From an uncultured Oscillospiraceae bacterium (GTDB lineage: Bacteria; Bacillota; Clostridia; Oscillospirales; Ruminococcaceae), in contig CATJLA010000087.1 in assembly GCA_949741215.1 (NCBI GenBank), forward strand, positions 25,451 through 89,450: a stretch of 64,000 bases of DNA, given 5' to 3'. Below the pieces are notes generated by a model, which did no database searches, had not been told where the DNA came from, and worked only from the letters and a program-made list of their open reading frames with translations. The first letter of the stretch is position 1, and each line of letters begins with the position of its first letter. Of this stretch, positions 34,748-44,171 are shown piece by piece. The translations under genes and the position numbers were made by a program.

Positions 34748-35647
34748 TTATTCCTTAATCGCACCGATCATAACGCCCTGGACAAAATACTTCTGCAAAA
34801 ACGGGTATACGCACAAAATCGGTAAAATCACTACAATAATGGTGGCGTATTTTGTCTGCATGGCGCTCATGGCCAGCTCCAAAGCATCTGTTCCGCCTTC
34901 GGCCATCAGCTGCTGGTTTTGCACCAAAAGCCGTACCAGATACATCTGCAGCGGCTGCAGCTCCAGCCGGGGAACATAAAGCAGCGCGTTAAAATAACTG
35001 TTCCAATGGGATACCGCATAAAACAGGGCCAATACCGCCAAAATCGGTTTGGAGATGGGAAGCACAATTTTCAGCAGAATCGTCCCTTCTCCGGCTCCGT
35101 CAATCATAGCGGATTCATTCAGGCTGACAGGCAGCCCCGCAAAAAAGGTTCGGGCCAAAATCATGTTGTATACGCTGATCGCGCCAGGCAGCAGCAAAGC
35201 CCACCGGGTGTTGTAAAGGTGCAGGGAGTTGATCAGCAGAAAATTGGGCACCATCCCTCCGCTGAAAAGCATGGTCAGCGTAACGATGAAAGTAATCACG
35301 TTTTTTCCAAAAAACCGCTTGCGGGAAAGGGGATAGGCCATCATCACCGTCAGCACTACATTGATCAGTGTTCCTGCAATGGTATAAAACAAAGTGTTTC
35401 CGTAAGCTGTCCAGATATTAGGCTCTGAAAGAACCTTGACGTAGGACTTGAAGTTAAGCCCTTTAGGCAGCAGCCAAACCTCCTGACGCATTACGCTGCC
35501 CTGGTCGCTCAGCGACATACTCAGCACATAGATAAACGGATAAAGGGTTACTGTCAGGCAGACCACCATAATCACAATAACTGCCGCGTAAAAAATACGG
35601 TCGCTGACTGCCTCTCGAATTTTCATCCTTGTTTTTTCCTTTGTCAT
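34748..35647 (-). CDS. Lpl/CUT1-type sugar ABC importer permease (LplC-like)
   Basis: A 299-aa permease with six helices and the EAA-type loop NESAMIDGAGEGTILLKIVLP near 190 (quoted in part: ESAMIDGAGEG). It has the LplC/YtcP layout with an N-terminal TLYPFIYVLSMSLSD. It forms the channel with the LplB-like permease encoded 13 bases upstream. The operon holds no ATPase; these importers use a shared MsmX-type ATPase encoded elsewhere. RBS AGGGGG. Last gene of the operon. Confidence 0.93.
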   Translation of the reverse strand: MTKEKTRMKIREAVSDRIFYAAVIVIMVVCLTVTLYPFIYVLSMSLSDQGSVMRQEVWLLPKGLNFKSYVKVLSEPNIWTAYGNTLFYTIAGTLINVVLTVMMAYPLSRKRFFGKNVITFIVTLTMLFSGGMVPNFLLINSLHLYNTRWALLLPGAISVYNMILARTFFAGLPVSLNESAMIDGAGEGTILLKIVLPISKPILAVLALFYAVSHWNSYFNALLYVPRLELQPLQMYLVRLLVQNQQLMAEGGTDALELAMSAMQTKYATIIVVILPILCVYPFLQKYFVQGVMIGAIKE

Positions 35648-35660
35648 CCCGCAGCACCCC

Positions 35661-36602
35661 CTACCACAACGAAACTTCCGAAACCTTTCGGCTGATCTGA
35701 TTTACCACCAGAATCAGAAAAAGGTTGATGACAGAATTAAACAGGCCCACCGCAGTGCCAAAGCTGAACTGAGAATCCAAAATGCCGCGACGATATACGT
35801 AAGTGGAAATCACGTCCGCCGTTTCATAAACCGCCGGGGAATACAGCAGGTTAATCTTTTCAAACCCTACGTTCATAATGCTGCCAAAGTTTAAAATCAG
35901 CATAATAATCGCGGTAGGCAGAATGCAGGGGAAGGTCACCCTCGTCATAATTTGAATCCGCTTTGCCCCGTCAATTCGGGCGGCCTCATACAGCTGCGGG
36001 TCCACTGCCGAAATGGCGGAAAGATAGATGATGGAGTTATACCCAAAGTTCTGCCAAATGCCGGAGCCTACATAAATCGTGCGGAACCAGGAGGATTCCG
36101 ATAAAAAGTTGACGGCACTGCCTCCTAATTTTGTTATCAGCTGATTTACAATCCCCTCATAGGGGCTTAAAAAGCTTTGCACCATGCCCACCAACACCAC
36201 TACAGAAATAAAGTGGGGCATATAGCTTACTGTCTGTACGACCTTCTTAAAGGGGCCGGCTGCCAGCTCGTTCAAAAGCAAGGCAAACAAAATCGGCACC
36301 GGGAACCCCCACAGCAGGCTGTATACGCTGATCAGCACCGTGTTGCGCATCAGCCGGGGAAAAAAGGGGGAGGAAAAGAACTCGGCAAAATACCGCAGGC
36401 CAACCCAGTTGCTTCCCCAAATGCCTTTCAAAGGACGGTAATCCTTAAACGCAATCACCAGCCCGCCCATAGGAACATAGCAAAAGATGATAAAATAAAG
36501 CAAGCCCGGAAGAATCAGCAGCCATAAAAAACGGTCCCGCTTGATCTGTGGCAGTACCTGGGACCGAAAATATCCCGTTTTTTTGTTGTTAATCGACTTC
36601 AT
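35661..36602 (-). CDS. Lpl/CUT1-type sugar ABC importer permease (LplB-like)
   Basis: A 313-aa permease. The start is the ATG at 36602, with GGAGGAGG 6 bases upstream; earlier ATGs lack a site. Motifs: FCYVPMGGLVIAFKDYRP near 45-62 and the EAA loop YEAARIDGAKR near 205, six helices. It works with the LplC-like permease and the binding lipoprotein. The 239-base gap to the binding protein gene holds two hairpins that may lower permease expression relative to the binding protein. Confidence 0.93.
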   Translation of the reverse strand: MKSINNKKTGYFRSQVLPQIKRDRFLWLLILPGLLYFIIFCYVPMGGLVIAFKDYRPLKGIWGSNWVGLRYFAEFFSSPFFPRLMRNTVLISVYSLLWGFPVPILFALLLNELAAGPFKKVVQTVSYMPHFISVVVLVGMVQSFLSPYEGIVNQLITKLGGSAVNFLSESSWFRTIYVGSGIWQNFGYNSIIYLSAISAVDPQLYEAARIDGAKRIQIMTRVTFPCILPTAIIMLILNFGSIMNVGFEKINLLYSPAVYETADVISTYVYRRGILDSQFSFGTAVGLFNSVINLFLILVVNQISRKVSEVSLW

Positions 36603-36761
36603 GTACGCCTCCTCCATATCGGTTAGGCAGGCTAAGGAAAAACCGCCGCCCAAATGCCAGGCGTTTTTTGAAAAGCGCCCCCGCAGCCCCCTGAGCAGAA
36701 CTGCGGGCCGGGCGTTTTCCAAAGCGGCCTTTGCCGCGGCAGACGTCTTTTAAGACTGCCC

Positions 36762-36782
36762 CCTGATCAGCAAATGATCAGG
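36762..36782. promoter_or_regulatory. Intra-operon stem-loop after the binding-protein gene
   Basis: CCTGATCA (36762-36769) pairs with TGATCAGG (36775-36782). A second inverted repeat, CCGCAG/CTGCGG, lies at about 36680-36708. Such structures commonly stabilise the upstream binding-protein mRNA and partly terminate transcription before the permeases. Confidence 0.65.
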
Positions 36783-36841
36783 CAAAATTTCTTTGCAGAG
36801 AGATGCCGGAAACAAATTCGTCAGATGGCAAAACCGGTGGG

Positions 36842-38542
36842 TTACTGCAGGCTCTTATAGCGGTCATACTGGGCCTGACGAACCTGTAGCACCTTGTCCA
36901 GCCCAATCTGCTGCAGGTCATTCACAAAGGTATCAAACTGATCCAGGCTCTCCCGTCCCATAATAAACTTGGTAACCATTTCGTCCCGGAGAGTGGTAAT
37001 ATCTGTCATATACTGCCCAATAATAGACTGCTCCTCCTCCGTAGACGGAATGTTCTGGGGGAAGGAATCCCGGATATAGGGCTGCATCATCTCAGCCGCT
37101 GCCACGGTGTTGGGCTGATGGGCAATGGTCTGGGTGGGCTGGTAGCTCCAATACCCGTTTAGAGACCGGCACCACGGGAAGGTAGGCATGGCGCCCATGG
37201 AGCGCAGAGCGTCGCTGGTGCTCTTGCCGTCCGGGTTGTTCAGGACGTAATCGGTAAATACGGGCTTTCCGTCCTTCAGTTCGTAGCCAACCCCTTCCTC
37301 ACCAAAGCAGGTGCCAAAGTTTCCGGTTTCGCTGGCGTAGGCGTAATCAATAAACTTAAACTTGATATCCAGATCCTTGCAGTCCTTAGTAAAGCCATAC
37401 AGCCCGGAAACAGGCCCGTACCGCTCCACAAAAGGCTCCAGCTTGGAATCTGCAGAGGCTTTTGGCGGCTTTACCGCAATATACTCACCGTCTATCCCGG
37501 CGGACTGAAGCGCCTTATTATAGGTATCCAGCCCGTTCAAAAAGCGGAACACACCACCGGACTGATTGGAGCTTACCTTTTTCATAATGACGTCAGTGCC
37601 CTGGGTGGCAAATTCCTTGTCGATCAAATCCTCGCTGTAGCACTTGTTCAGCCAGGCCAGCAGCTCCTTCATTTCCGGTTTGACGTAATCGTATTCCACA
37701 ACCCCCTGGTCATTTACCGACCATCCCTCGGAGGCGTGTGTATACAGGCCAAAGGCCTCGCCAAAGCCGGTAAGCCCCTTCAGCTGGTTGTCATTGCAGA
37801 AAGGAATTTCATCCCGCTGCCCATTCCCATTGGCATCCTGCTCCAAAAAGGTTTTCCAGCACTGGTACCAGTCGTCCAGCGTTTCCGGCTCGCTCAAATT
37901 GAATTTCTCCAGCCAGTCCTTCCGGATCATAAACGCATAAGGGTCAGAGAGGGAAGTGCCCGCTACGTCGCTGGTAAAGAAGTACAGCTCTCCGTCCGGC
38001 CCGGTAACAAAGGGGCGCAGATAGGGGTTGGCCTCAAAAAGCTGATTGGTATAGTATCCGTATTTCTCCATCTGCTCGGTAATAGGAATAATCACCCCGT
38101 CGCTTACATACCGCATAGCATCCCCGGGAATATTGATGAAATCCGGCAAATCCGTACCGGAGGCCAGCCGGGTTTTCATAACGGTGGCGTAATCGCTGCT
38201 GGGGGTAGTCTGCCAGTCAATTTTTACACCGGTTTCCTCTTGCAGCCGCTCCCAAACCGGCAGCCCGGAAGAATAAGGGTACCCTGTAAGGTAATTTTCA
38301 TAAATTGCAATGGAAATGGTCACAGAGCCATCCTCCACCAGCGGCAGGGTATATTTTTCGGGGCCGCTTCCCGTTGAGGAATCCGGTGCGGAGCCCCCTG
38401 TGCCAGATGCAGATGAACTACCGGACGGGCTGCTACCGGACGAACTGCTGCTGGACGAGCTGCCGCCGGCAGGCCCCGTGCAGGCTGTTAAAAGCAAGCA
38501 GGCAGCCAAGATCAAAATCCCCTGTGCTTTCAGTTTCTTCAT
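36842..38542 (-). CDS. Extracellular sugar-binding lipoprotein (LplA-like)
   Basis: A 566-aa class I binding protein for the LplB/LplC permeases. The start is the ATG at 38542, with GGAGG 8 bases upstream. The signal ends at the lipobox LLLTAC (Cys about 22), followed by a long Ser/Gly linker (about 25-55). The body has the features of large (over 500 aa) Lpl/YtcQ-type binding proteins, for example FIIPGD-like loops and PYAFMIRKDWLEK near 218. Such proteins bind oligosaccharides, often of plant or host origin. Control is probably by the LacI protein encoded upstream, through a palindrome at 38700-38715. Confidence 0.93.
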   Translation of the reverse strand: MKKLKAQGILILAACLLLTACTGPAGGSSSSSSSSGSSPSGSSSASGTGGSAPDSSTGSGPEKYTLPLVEDGSVTISIAIYENYLTGYPYSSGLPVWERLQEETGVKIDWQTTPSSDYATVMKTRLASGTDLPDFINIPGDAMRYVSDGVIIPITEQMEKYGYYTNQLFEANPYLRPFVTGPDGELYFFTSDVAGTSLSDPYAFMIRKDWLEKFNLSEPETLDDWYQCWKTFLEQDANGNGQRDEIPFCNDNQLKGLTGFGEAFGLYTHASEGWSVNDQGVVEYDYVKPEMKELLAWLNKCYSEDLIDKEFATQGTDVIMKKVSSNQSGGVFRFLNGLDTYNKALQSAGIDGEYIAVKPPKASADSKLEPFVERYGPVSGLYGFTKDCKDLDIKFKFIDYAYASETGNFGTCFGEEGVGYELKDGKPVFTDYVLNNPDGKSTSDALRSMGAMPTFPWCRSLNGYWSYQPTQTIAHQPNTVAAAEMMQPYIRDSFPQNIPSTEEEQSIIGQYMTDITTLRDEMVTKFIMGRESLDQFDTFVNDLQQIGLDKVLQVRQAQYDRYKSLQ

Positions 38543-38699
38543 TTTTCTAACCTCCACTTTCATTTTTATATCAAACCCTGGAAGGTGCGGCCGACCGGCA
38601 GAACAAACAAATCCACAGGGTATGATTTTATCAAACGCAAACGCTGTATTTTCAGCATTTCGGCGCATTTTTGCGGCCGAAATGCTTTTACCAAAATTT

Positions 38700-38715
38700 T
38701 GTTACACGTGTAACA
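38700..38715. promoter_or_regulatory. Candidate LacI-family operator of the importer
   Basis: TGTTACACGTGTAACA is a perfect 16-bp palindrome with a central CG, 158 bases before the binding-protein start. The core ACACGTGT recurs in the lacI promoter spacer (about 40009-40016). It also differs from parS at only one non-degenerate position, so ParB binding is an alternative. Confidence 0.6.
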
Positions 38716-38728
38716 TTTTCCTTCAAAC

Positions 38729-38755
38729 AAAAGTCAGCATTTTTTGCTGACTTTT
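38729..38755. terminator. Terminator of the lacI-type gene
   Basis: AAAAGTCAGCA (38729-38739) pairs perfectly with TGCTGACTTTT (38745-38755). On the minus strand TTTTGTTTG follows. It separates the regulator gene from the importer promoter. Between here and 38943 nothing else is recognised except a GGACGAAAGTGC word at 38851. Confidence 0.8.
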
Positions 38756-38942
38756 TGCCGGGCCCCCTGCCCGCAGAACCGCCAAGAACGATTATAGCAT
38801 TTCCCGTTCGCTCTTACTAAAGAATATAGAATATTTTCCGCCTTATTTCAGGACGAAAGTGCTACTTTATGGCATAATCCGTTTTCCAATATTCCACAGA
38901 ACTTTCCCTTGCCCAGCAGAACAGAATACTTGCACTCCCGTC

Positions 38943-39959
38943 CTAACAGAGCGGGTTTATAGGCCTTGTAGAATCCCGCAAAATCAGCTTTGAGGTAACC
39001 ACCTCCCGAACCGGCTGCTTAAATTGATGCCCCTGGTAAATCTGCTCATACAAGTCCAGCACCCGCTGCACCAGGTCAGGGATAGCGGGCCCGCATACTG
39101 TTAGCGGCACCGGGTAAACCGAAAGCTCCGGAACATCGTCGTAGCAAATAATCGAAAGATCCTCCGGAATAGAGATCTGCAGTTCCCCAATAGTATTTAC
39201 AAGGCTGAAAGCGACATCCTGCGAATCCATAATCAGCGCAGTGGGCCGATGCTTCCCCTGCCACAAGGTGTTGAATTTGTGGCGCATTTCCTCTTTTTTT
39301 CGGGCAATTCCATCATAATAGGCGGAATTGATTACGATCATACGGCTGGGGTGGTAGTTGAGGCCGCAGTCCATCAGGCCATGAATATATCCCTGACATT
39401 TTGGGCCTTCTCTTCCCGCAAAGGCAATCCGGCGATGCCCGATAGAATGCAGATATTTTACGGCCTCCTGCACCTGATAAAACCGATCCACATCCAGCAC
39501 ATGGCCCAATTCCGTATTTCCTCCGCCAATCACCACAAATTGACCTTGATACAGCTTCCACTCCTTTGTAAAAGCGGGATTGGGAAGCCAGGCCGGATCA
39601 AACCAGCCCACAGCAAAATCAACAAAATGCTCCCGAAAGGTTTTCAGCGCCTGTCGTCCATCCGCAAACGAAACCAGTACGTTAATGTCCCTGCGGGAAG
39701 CTTCCTCCTCCAAGCGGCCGCACAGATGATGGAAAAAAAGCCCTTTGGCATGGGGAAGAATCAGCCCCATACTGCGGTTTTTATGATTAACCAGCCGTTT
39801 GGCGGCCACATTGGGCACATAATCCATCTGGCGGGCAATCTGCAGAATACGCTGCCGTGTTTCTTCCTTTACTCCCGGCACATTGTTCAGCGCTTTGGAA
39901 ACGGTGGGATGACTGACTCCGGCTACCTGGGCGATATCCTTAATGGTTACCTTCGTCAT
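38943..39959 (-). CDS. LacI-family transcriptional regulator
   Basis: A 338-aa repressor with an N-terminal helix-turn-helix (residues 3-25, VTIKDIAQVAGVSHPTVSKA) and hinge, followed by the periplasmic-binding-like sugar domain (about 60-330, GRRKAFAG-like stretch HRRIAFAGREG near 167). It is likely the local repressor of the sugar importer operon downstream and of itself, through ACACGTGT palindromes at 38700 and about 40007. The ligand is unknown. The ribosome site is weak. Confidence 0.93.
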   Translation of the reverse strand: MTKVTIKDIAQVAGVSHPTVSKALNNVPGVKEETRQRILQIARQMDYVPNVAAKRLVNHKNRSMGLILPHAKGLFFHHLCGRLEEEASRRDINVLVSFADGRQALKTFREHFVDFAVGWFDPAWLPNPAFTKEWKLYQGQFVVIGGGNTELGHVLDVDRFYQVQEAVKYLHSIGHRRIAFAGREGPKCQGYIHGLMDCGLNYHPSRMIVINSAYYDGIARKKEEMRHKFNTLWQGKHRPTALIMDSQDVAFSLVNTIGELQISIPEDLSIICYDDVPELSVYPVPLTVCGPAIPDLVQRVLDLYEQIYQGHQFKQPVREVVTSKLILRDSTRPINPLC

Positions 39960-39997
39960 TTTTCACACTCTTTTCGTTTGTTTATCTTTATTTCTGT

Positions 39998-40040
39998 AAT
40001 TTTAGTATAGCACACGTGTTCCATATTCGTCAAGTTCACC
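39998..40040 (-). promoter_or_regulatory. lacI promoter with embedded operator
   Basis: On the minus strand TTGACG, an 18-bp spacer and TATACT. The spacer contains AACACGTGTGC, sharing the ACACGTGT core with 38700-38715, which fits autorepression. Confidence 0.65.
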
Positions 40041-40190
40041 TTTAATTTTTACATATATTGCTGTTTTTTACAAAAGCCCCCTGCTGTTTTAGACTTTTGC
40101 ATGATTCTGCCGTCTGCCTCTGTACCTGAAAACGGCATACCGCAATGGTTTTAGACGTAACTGCAGTGGAGACCCACCAAAATGAACAAT

Positions 40191-40206
40191 TGTTTCACGT
40201 GAAACA
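40191..40206. other. parS site 3
   Basis: Exact TGTTTCACGTGAAACA inside the extended identical block 40184-40212. It lies in the 445-base gap between lacI and pckA, which otherwise holds the lacI promoter and the pckA terminator. Confidence 0.92.
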
Positions 40207-40291
40207 TTTTAGGACAAAAAACTGCGTTTACGTCATTATGGCAAAGGGGAAGGCCCAAAGCCCGCTTTCGTCCCCCAAAGGAAACTGCCCC

Positions 40292-40333
40292 CAAATAAAC
40301 AGGAGCCCTCAGCTTACCACTGAAGGCCCCTGT
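40292..40333 (-). terminator. Terminator of pckA
   Basis: ACAGGAGCCCTCAG (40299-40312) pairs imperfectly with 40320-40333. On the minus strand TTTATTTG follows. It lies about 70 bases after the pckA stop. Confidence 0.7.
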
Positions 40334-40404
40334 AGCAACATGCTTAGAAAAGAGTTTAATCTGCAGTTTGGCAGCCTGCTTTCAGGCTTTCTGCAGCTGT
40401 AATT

Positions 40405-42009
40405 TTACAGCTGAGGGCCGGCGGGAACCAAAGCCTTGCCGGCAGGATTTGTCTCGTACTTCACAAAGTTCTTGATAAACCGCTGTGCCAGATCCTTGGC
40501 CTTCTCATCCCACTGGGCAGCGTCTGCATAGGTATCCCGGGGATCCAGGATGGCAGGGTCAACACCGGGGAGAGCGGTGGGAACTTCCAGGTTGAAGTAA
40601 GGGATCTTCTTGGTAGGAGCGTTCAGAATATCGCCGGACAGAATCGCGTCAATAATGCCGCGGGTATCCTTAATAGAGATACGCTTGCCGGTGCCGTTCC
40701 AACCGGTGTTTACCAGATAAGCCTTTGCGCCGCTCTTTTCCATACGCTTTACCAGCTCCTCTGCATACTTGGTAGGATGCAGCTCCAGGAAAGCCTGGCC
40801 GAAGCAAGCGGAGAAGGTAGGAGTAGGCTCGGTGATGCCGCGCTCGGTACCGGCCAGCTTGGCGGTAAAGCCAGAGAGGAAGTAGTACTGGGTCTGCTCA
40901 GGGGTAAGAACAGAAACAGGGGGCAGCACGCCAAAGGCGTCTGCAGAGAGGAAGATTACGTTCTTGGCGGCGGGAGCGGTGGAAATAGGGCGTACAATCT
41001 TCTCGATATGGTCGATGGGATAGGATACGCGGGTGTTTTCGGTAACGCTCTTGTCGTCAAAGTCAATCTTGCCGTTGGCGTCCAGGGTGACGTTTTCTAA
41101 CAGGGCGTTGCGGCGAATAGCGTTGTAAATGTCGGGCTCGGAGTCCTTATCCAGGTTAATAACCTTGGCGTAGCAGCCGCCCTCAAAGTTGAACACGCCG
41201 TTGTCATCCCAGCCGTGCTCGTCATCGCCGATGAGCAGACGCTTAGGATCGGTGGAAAGGGTGGTTTTGCCGGTGCCGGAGAGGCCGAAGAAGATAGCGG
41301 TGTTCTCCCCGTTCATATCGGTGTTGGCAGAGCAGTGCATGGAGGCAATGCCCTTCAGAGGGAGGTAGTAGTTCATCATGGAGAACATGCCCTTTTTCAT
41401 CTCGCCGCCGTACCAGGTGTTTACAATAACCTGCTCCCGGCTGGTGATGTTGAACATAGCGGCAGTCTCGGAATTGAGGCCCAGCTCCTTATAGTTTTCT
41501 ACCTTAGCCTTGGAGGCATTGTAAACGACGAAGTCGGGCTCAAAGTTCTCCAGCTCCTCCTTGGTGGGGCGGATGAACATGTTGGTTACAAAGTGGGCCT
41601 GCCAGGCTACTTCCATGATGAAACGGATAGCCATGCGGGTATCGACATTGGCGCCGCAGAAAGCGTCCACTACAAAAAGGCGCTTGCCGGAAAGCTCTTT
41701 AATAGCGATATCCTTTACAGTGTGCCAGGTTTCCTCGCTGGCGGGGTGGTTATCGTTTTTGTACTCGTCGGAGGTCCACCAAATGGTGTCCTTGGAGTTC
41801 TTGTCCATAACGATGAACTTATCCTTAGGAGAACGGCCGGTGTAAATACCGGTCATTACGTTTACGGCGCCCAGCTCGCTGACCTGGCCACGCTCATAGC
41901 CGGTAAGCTCAGGCTTGATTTCCTCATTGTACAACTCCTCAAAAGAAGGGTTGTATACAATTTCTGTGGTGTTGGTAATGCCGTACTTTGTTAAATCAAT
42001 GTTTTTCAT
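40405..42009 (-). CDS. pckA: Phosphoenolpyruvate carboxykinase (ATP)
   Basis: A 534-aa enzyme interconverting oxaloacetate and PEP with ATP/ADP. Kinase 1a P-loop GLSGTGKT is at 242-249, kinase 2 motif LIGDDEHGW near 259, substrate Arg in GRSPKDKF at 58-65, metal ligands Lys and His in [10 protein letters not shown] and MHCSAN near 200-226. In fermenting anaerobes it often runs toward oxaloacetate, conserving ATP. The ATG at 42009 has GAAGGAG 4 bases upstream. A -10 TATAAT (42087-42082) lies upstream with a poor -35. It is a single gene. Confidence 0.97.
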   Translation of the reverse strand: MKNIDLTKYGITNTTEIVYNPSFEELYNEEIKPELTGYERGQVSELGAVNVMTGIYTGRSPKDKFIVMDKNSKDTIWWTSDEYKNDNHPASEETWHTVKDIAIKELSGKRLFVVDAFCGANVDTRMAIRFIMEVAWQAHFVTNMFIRPTKEELENFEPDFVVYNASKAKVENYKELGLNSETAAMFNITSREQVIVNTWYGGEMKKGMFSMMNYYLPLKGIASMHCSANTDMNGENTAIFFGLSGTGKTTLSTDPKRLLIGDDEHGWDDNGVFNFEGGCYAKVINLDKDSEPDIYNAIRRNALLENVTLDANGKIDFDDKSVTENTRVSYPIDHIEKIVRPISTAPAAKNVIFLSADAFGVLPPVSVLTPEQTQYYFLSGFTAKLAGTERGITEPTPTFSACFGQAFLELHPTKYAEELVKRMEKSGAKAYLVNTGWNGTGKRISIKDTRGIIDAILSGDILNAPTKKIPYFNLEVPTALPGVDPAILDPRDTYADAAQWDEKAKDLAQRFIKNFVKYETNPAGKALVPAGPQL

Positions 42010-42081
42010 TTTACTCCTTCTACCTCTCTTTTCTGATTTTCAGGCTTTGCATAAAATGAAACGCATGCCTTCGTAGCTTAT

Positions 42082-42087
42082 ATTATA
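42082..42087 (-). promoter_or_regulatory. Probable -10 box of pckA
   Basis: TATAAT on the minus strand, 73 bases before the ATG; the -35 position reads TAGCCT, a poor match, so activation or an extended element may be needed. The remainder of the 380-base gap has an imperfect GGACGTAA-type hairpin (about 42204-42238) and the divergent exporter promoter. Confidence 0.45.
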
Positions 42088-42294
42088 ATACAGATTGTTC
42101 CAGAAGGCTATAGATATTTTATTAAATTCTATTGGAAAAGCAAAAAAATTTTCATGGCAATCTGTAATAACAGGGGAAAACGCTTCTGCATGGTAACACG
42201 GCATAGGGACAAGACTGCAGTTTTGCTGTTACGTCCTTAAAAATAAGGCCAATGATGGGTGGTGTTATCTCCTGAAGAACATTTGTTGCCGCTA

Positions 42295-42323
42295 TTGACA
42301 CAGGTTCCTTATGACATTATAAT
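42295..42323 (+). promoter_or_regulatory. Consensus sigma-A promoter of the ABC exporter operon
   Basis: TTGACA (42295-42300), 17-bp spacer, TATAAT (42318-42323): both hexamers match the consensus exactly. The ATG follows at 42390. Confidence 0.92.
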
Positions 42324-42389
42324 AAGAATGTTTACGTGCGGTATTCTGCCGCTGCCTACAGATAAAATACCGGAGGAAAGGGAAACGAC

Positions 42390-44171
42390 ATGATTTTTGG
42401 AAAGCATATCAATCGATATTACCTTAAATATGCCGGCTGGCTGCTTTTTGGCCTGGTTGCGCTGGTGATGGTGGATTACTTCCAGCTGGAAATACCCAAG
42501 CTGTACCGTCTGGTAATTAACGGCATGAACACCGGCAGTGTGACTGTGAATGGGGCCCAGGCGGCATTTGACCTGGACTTTTTGCTGGACAGCATCTGTA
42601 TGCCGATGGTGTGCATTATTTTGGCTATGGTTTTTGGCCGGTTTTTGTGGCGGGTTTGTTTTTTTGGGGCGGCAGTTCGTCTGGAAACGGACCTGCGAAA
42701 CCGGATGTTTGACCATGCCAAGGATTTGAGCCGGGAGTACTACCAGGTAAACAAGGTGGGCAACCTGATGAGCCTGTTTACCAACGATCTGGACACGGTG
42801 CAGGACTGCTTTGGCTGGGGCGTTATGATGTTTTTTGACGCCTTGATGCTGGGGATGCTGGCGATTATCAATATGTGGCGGATGGACCCGGTGCTCACAC
42901 TTTTGTCCCTGATTCCTATGGCGTTTTTGCTGGGGGCCGCTACCATTATCGGCAAACGGCTGATGAAAAAGTGGGATATCCGGCAGGAGGCGTTTTCCCG
43001 TCTTTCGGATTTTTCTCAGGAGAGTTTTTCCGGCATTGCGGTGATCAAGGCTTTTGTAAAGGAAGCAAAGGAGCTGATGGCCTTTCAAAAGCTGAATGTG
43101 GAAAACGAGGAGGCCAATATTGACCACACCAAGTCCTCGGTGCTGCTGCGGATTATGGTGACGCTGTTTGTGGAAAGCGTTGTTTGCGTGATATTGGGCT
43201 ATGGCGGATATCTGGTGTACCAGCATCAGTTTAACGCCGGGCAGCTGGTGGAGTTTATCGGCTATTTCAACGCGGTGATCTGGCCGATTATGGCGGTTTC
43301 CGAGCTGATTGACATGACCTCCCGGGGCAAGGCCTCTCTGGACCGGTTAAGCGAGCTGCTGGATGCGAAAATTGATGTGGCCGACCGGGAAGGGGCTAAA
43401 GCGCTGAAAAATGTGCAGGGGGATATTGAGTTCCGCAATTTGACCTTCAGCTACCCTGACGGGGAGCGTGCCGTGCTGAAAAATGTGTCGGTTACCATAA
43501 AAGCAGGGACGAATGTGGGCCTGGTGGGCAAAACCGGTTCCGGTAAGACGACGCTGGTGGATTTGATTCTGCGCACCTACAATGTGCCGGACGGTACCCT
43601 GTTTATTGACGGCCACGATGTGAACGACGTGAAAATACGGGACTTACGGGCCTGCTGTGCTTATGTGCCTCAGGATAACTTCCTGTTCTCTGATACCATT
43701 GAGAACAATATTGCATTCGGTGTGGAAAGCCACAATACCAGTACCGTCGCCAGGGCGGCAAGGCTTGCGGATGTACACAGCAATATTATGGAGTTCCAGC
43801 GGGGGTATAGCACCATGTTGGGTGAACGGGGGGTTACTGTTTCCGGCGGACAAAAGCAGCGGATTTCCATTGCCCGGGCCTTGATGAAGGACGCTCCTAT
43901 TTTGATTTTGGACGATTCGGTTTCGGCGGTAGATACCAAGACAGAGGCGGCTATTTTGGATAACCTGCGGGAAGCCAGGCAGGGCAAAACCACTATTTTG
44001 ATTGCCCACAGGGTTACTACGATCGAGAAGATGGATCAAATTTTGTTTGTTGAAGATGGAGAGTTGGTGGCGGCAGGGCCTCATGAGGAGCTGTATACCT
44101 CCTGCACGGCATACCGGAAGATGGTGGATTTGCAGAAGCTGGAGGAGGAAGGAGATGTCCACAATGGCTGA
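42390..44171 (+). CDS. ABC exporter, degenerate-site subunit
   Basis: A 593-aa half-transporter: membrane domain (about 15-315) and ATPase domain with Walker A GKTGSGKT at 380-387, signature VSGGQ at 484-488 and Walker B ILILD at 504-508. Residue 509 is Asp rather than Glu, so this is the non-canonical subunit of a heterodimer. Its gene overlaps the next by 8 bases, which encodes the canonical partner. It is driven by a full-consensus promoter, suggesting constitutive expression. Substrate unknown; multidrug export is typical. Confidence 0.94.
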   Translation: MIFGKHINRYYLKYAGWLLFGLVALVMVDYFQLEIPKLYRLVINGMNTGSVTVNGAQAAFDLDFLLDSICMPMVCIILAMVFGRFLWRVCFFGAAVRLETDLRNRMFDHAKDLSREYYQVNKVGNLMSLFTNDLDTVQDCFGWGVMMFFDALMLGMLAIINMWRMDPVLTLLSLIPMAFLLGAATIIGKRLMKKWDIRQEAFSRLSDFSQESFSGIAVIKAFVKEAKELMAFQKLNVENEEANIDHTKSSVLLRIMVTLFVESVVCVILGYGGYLVYQHQFNAGQLVEFIGYFNAVIWPIMAVSELIDMTSRGKASLDRLSELLDAKIDVADREGAKALKNVQGDIEFRNLTFSYPDGERAVLKNVSVTIKAGTNVGLVGKTGSGKTTLVDLILRTYNVPDGTLFIDGHDVNDVKIRDLRACCAYVPQDNFLFSDTIENNIAFGVESHNTSTVARAARLADVHSNIMEFQRGYSTMLGERGVTVSGGQKQRISIARALMKDAPILILDDSVSAVDTKTEAAILDNLREARQGKTTILIAHRVTTIEKMDQILFVEDGELVAAGPHEELYTSCTAYRKMVDLQKLEEEGDVHNG

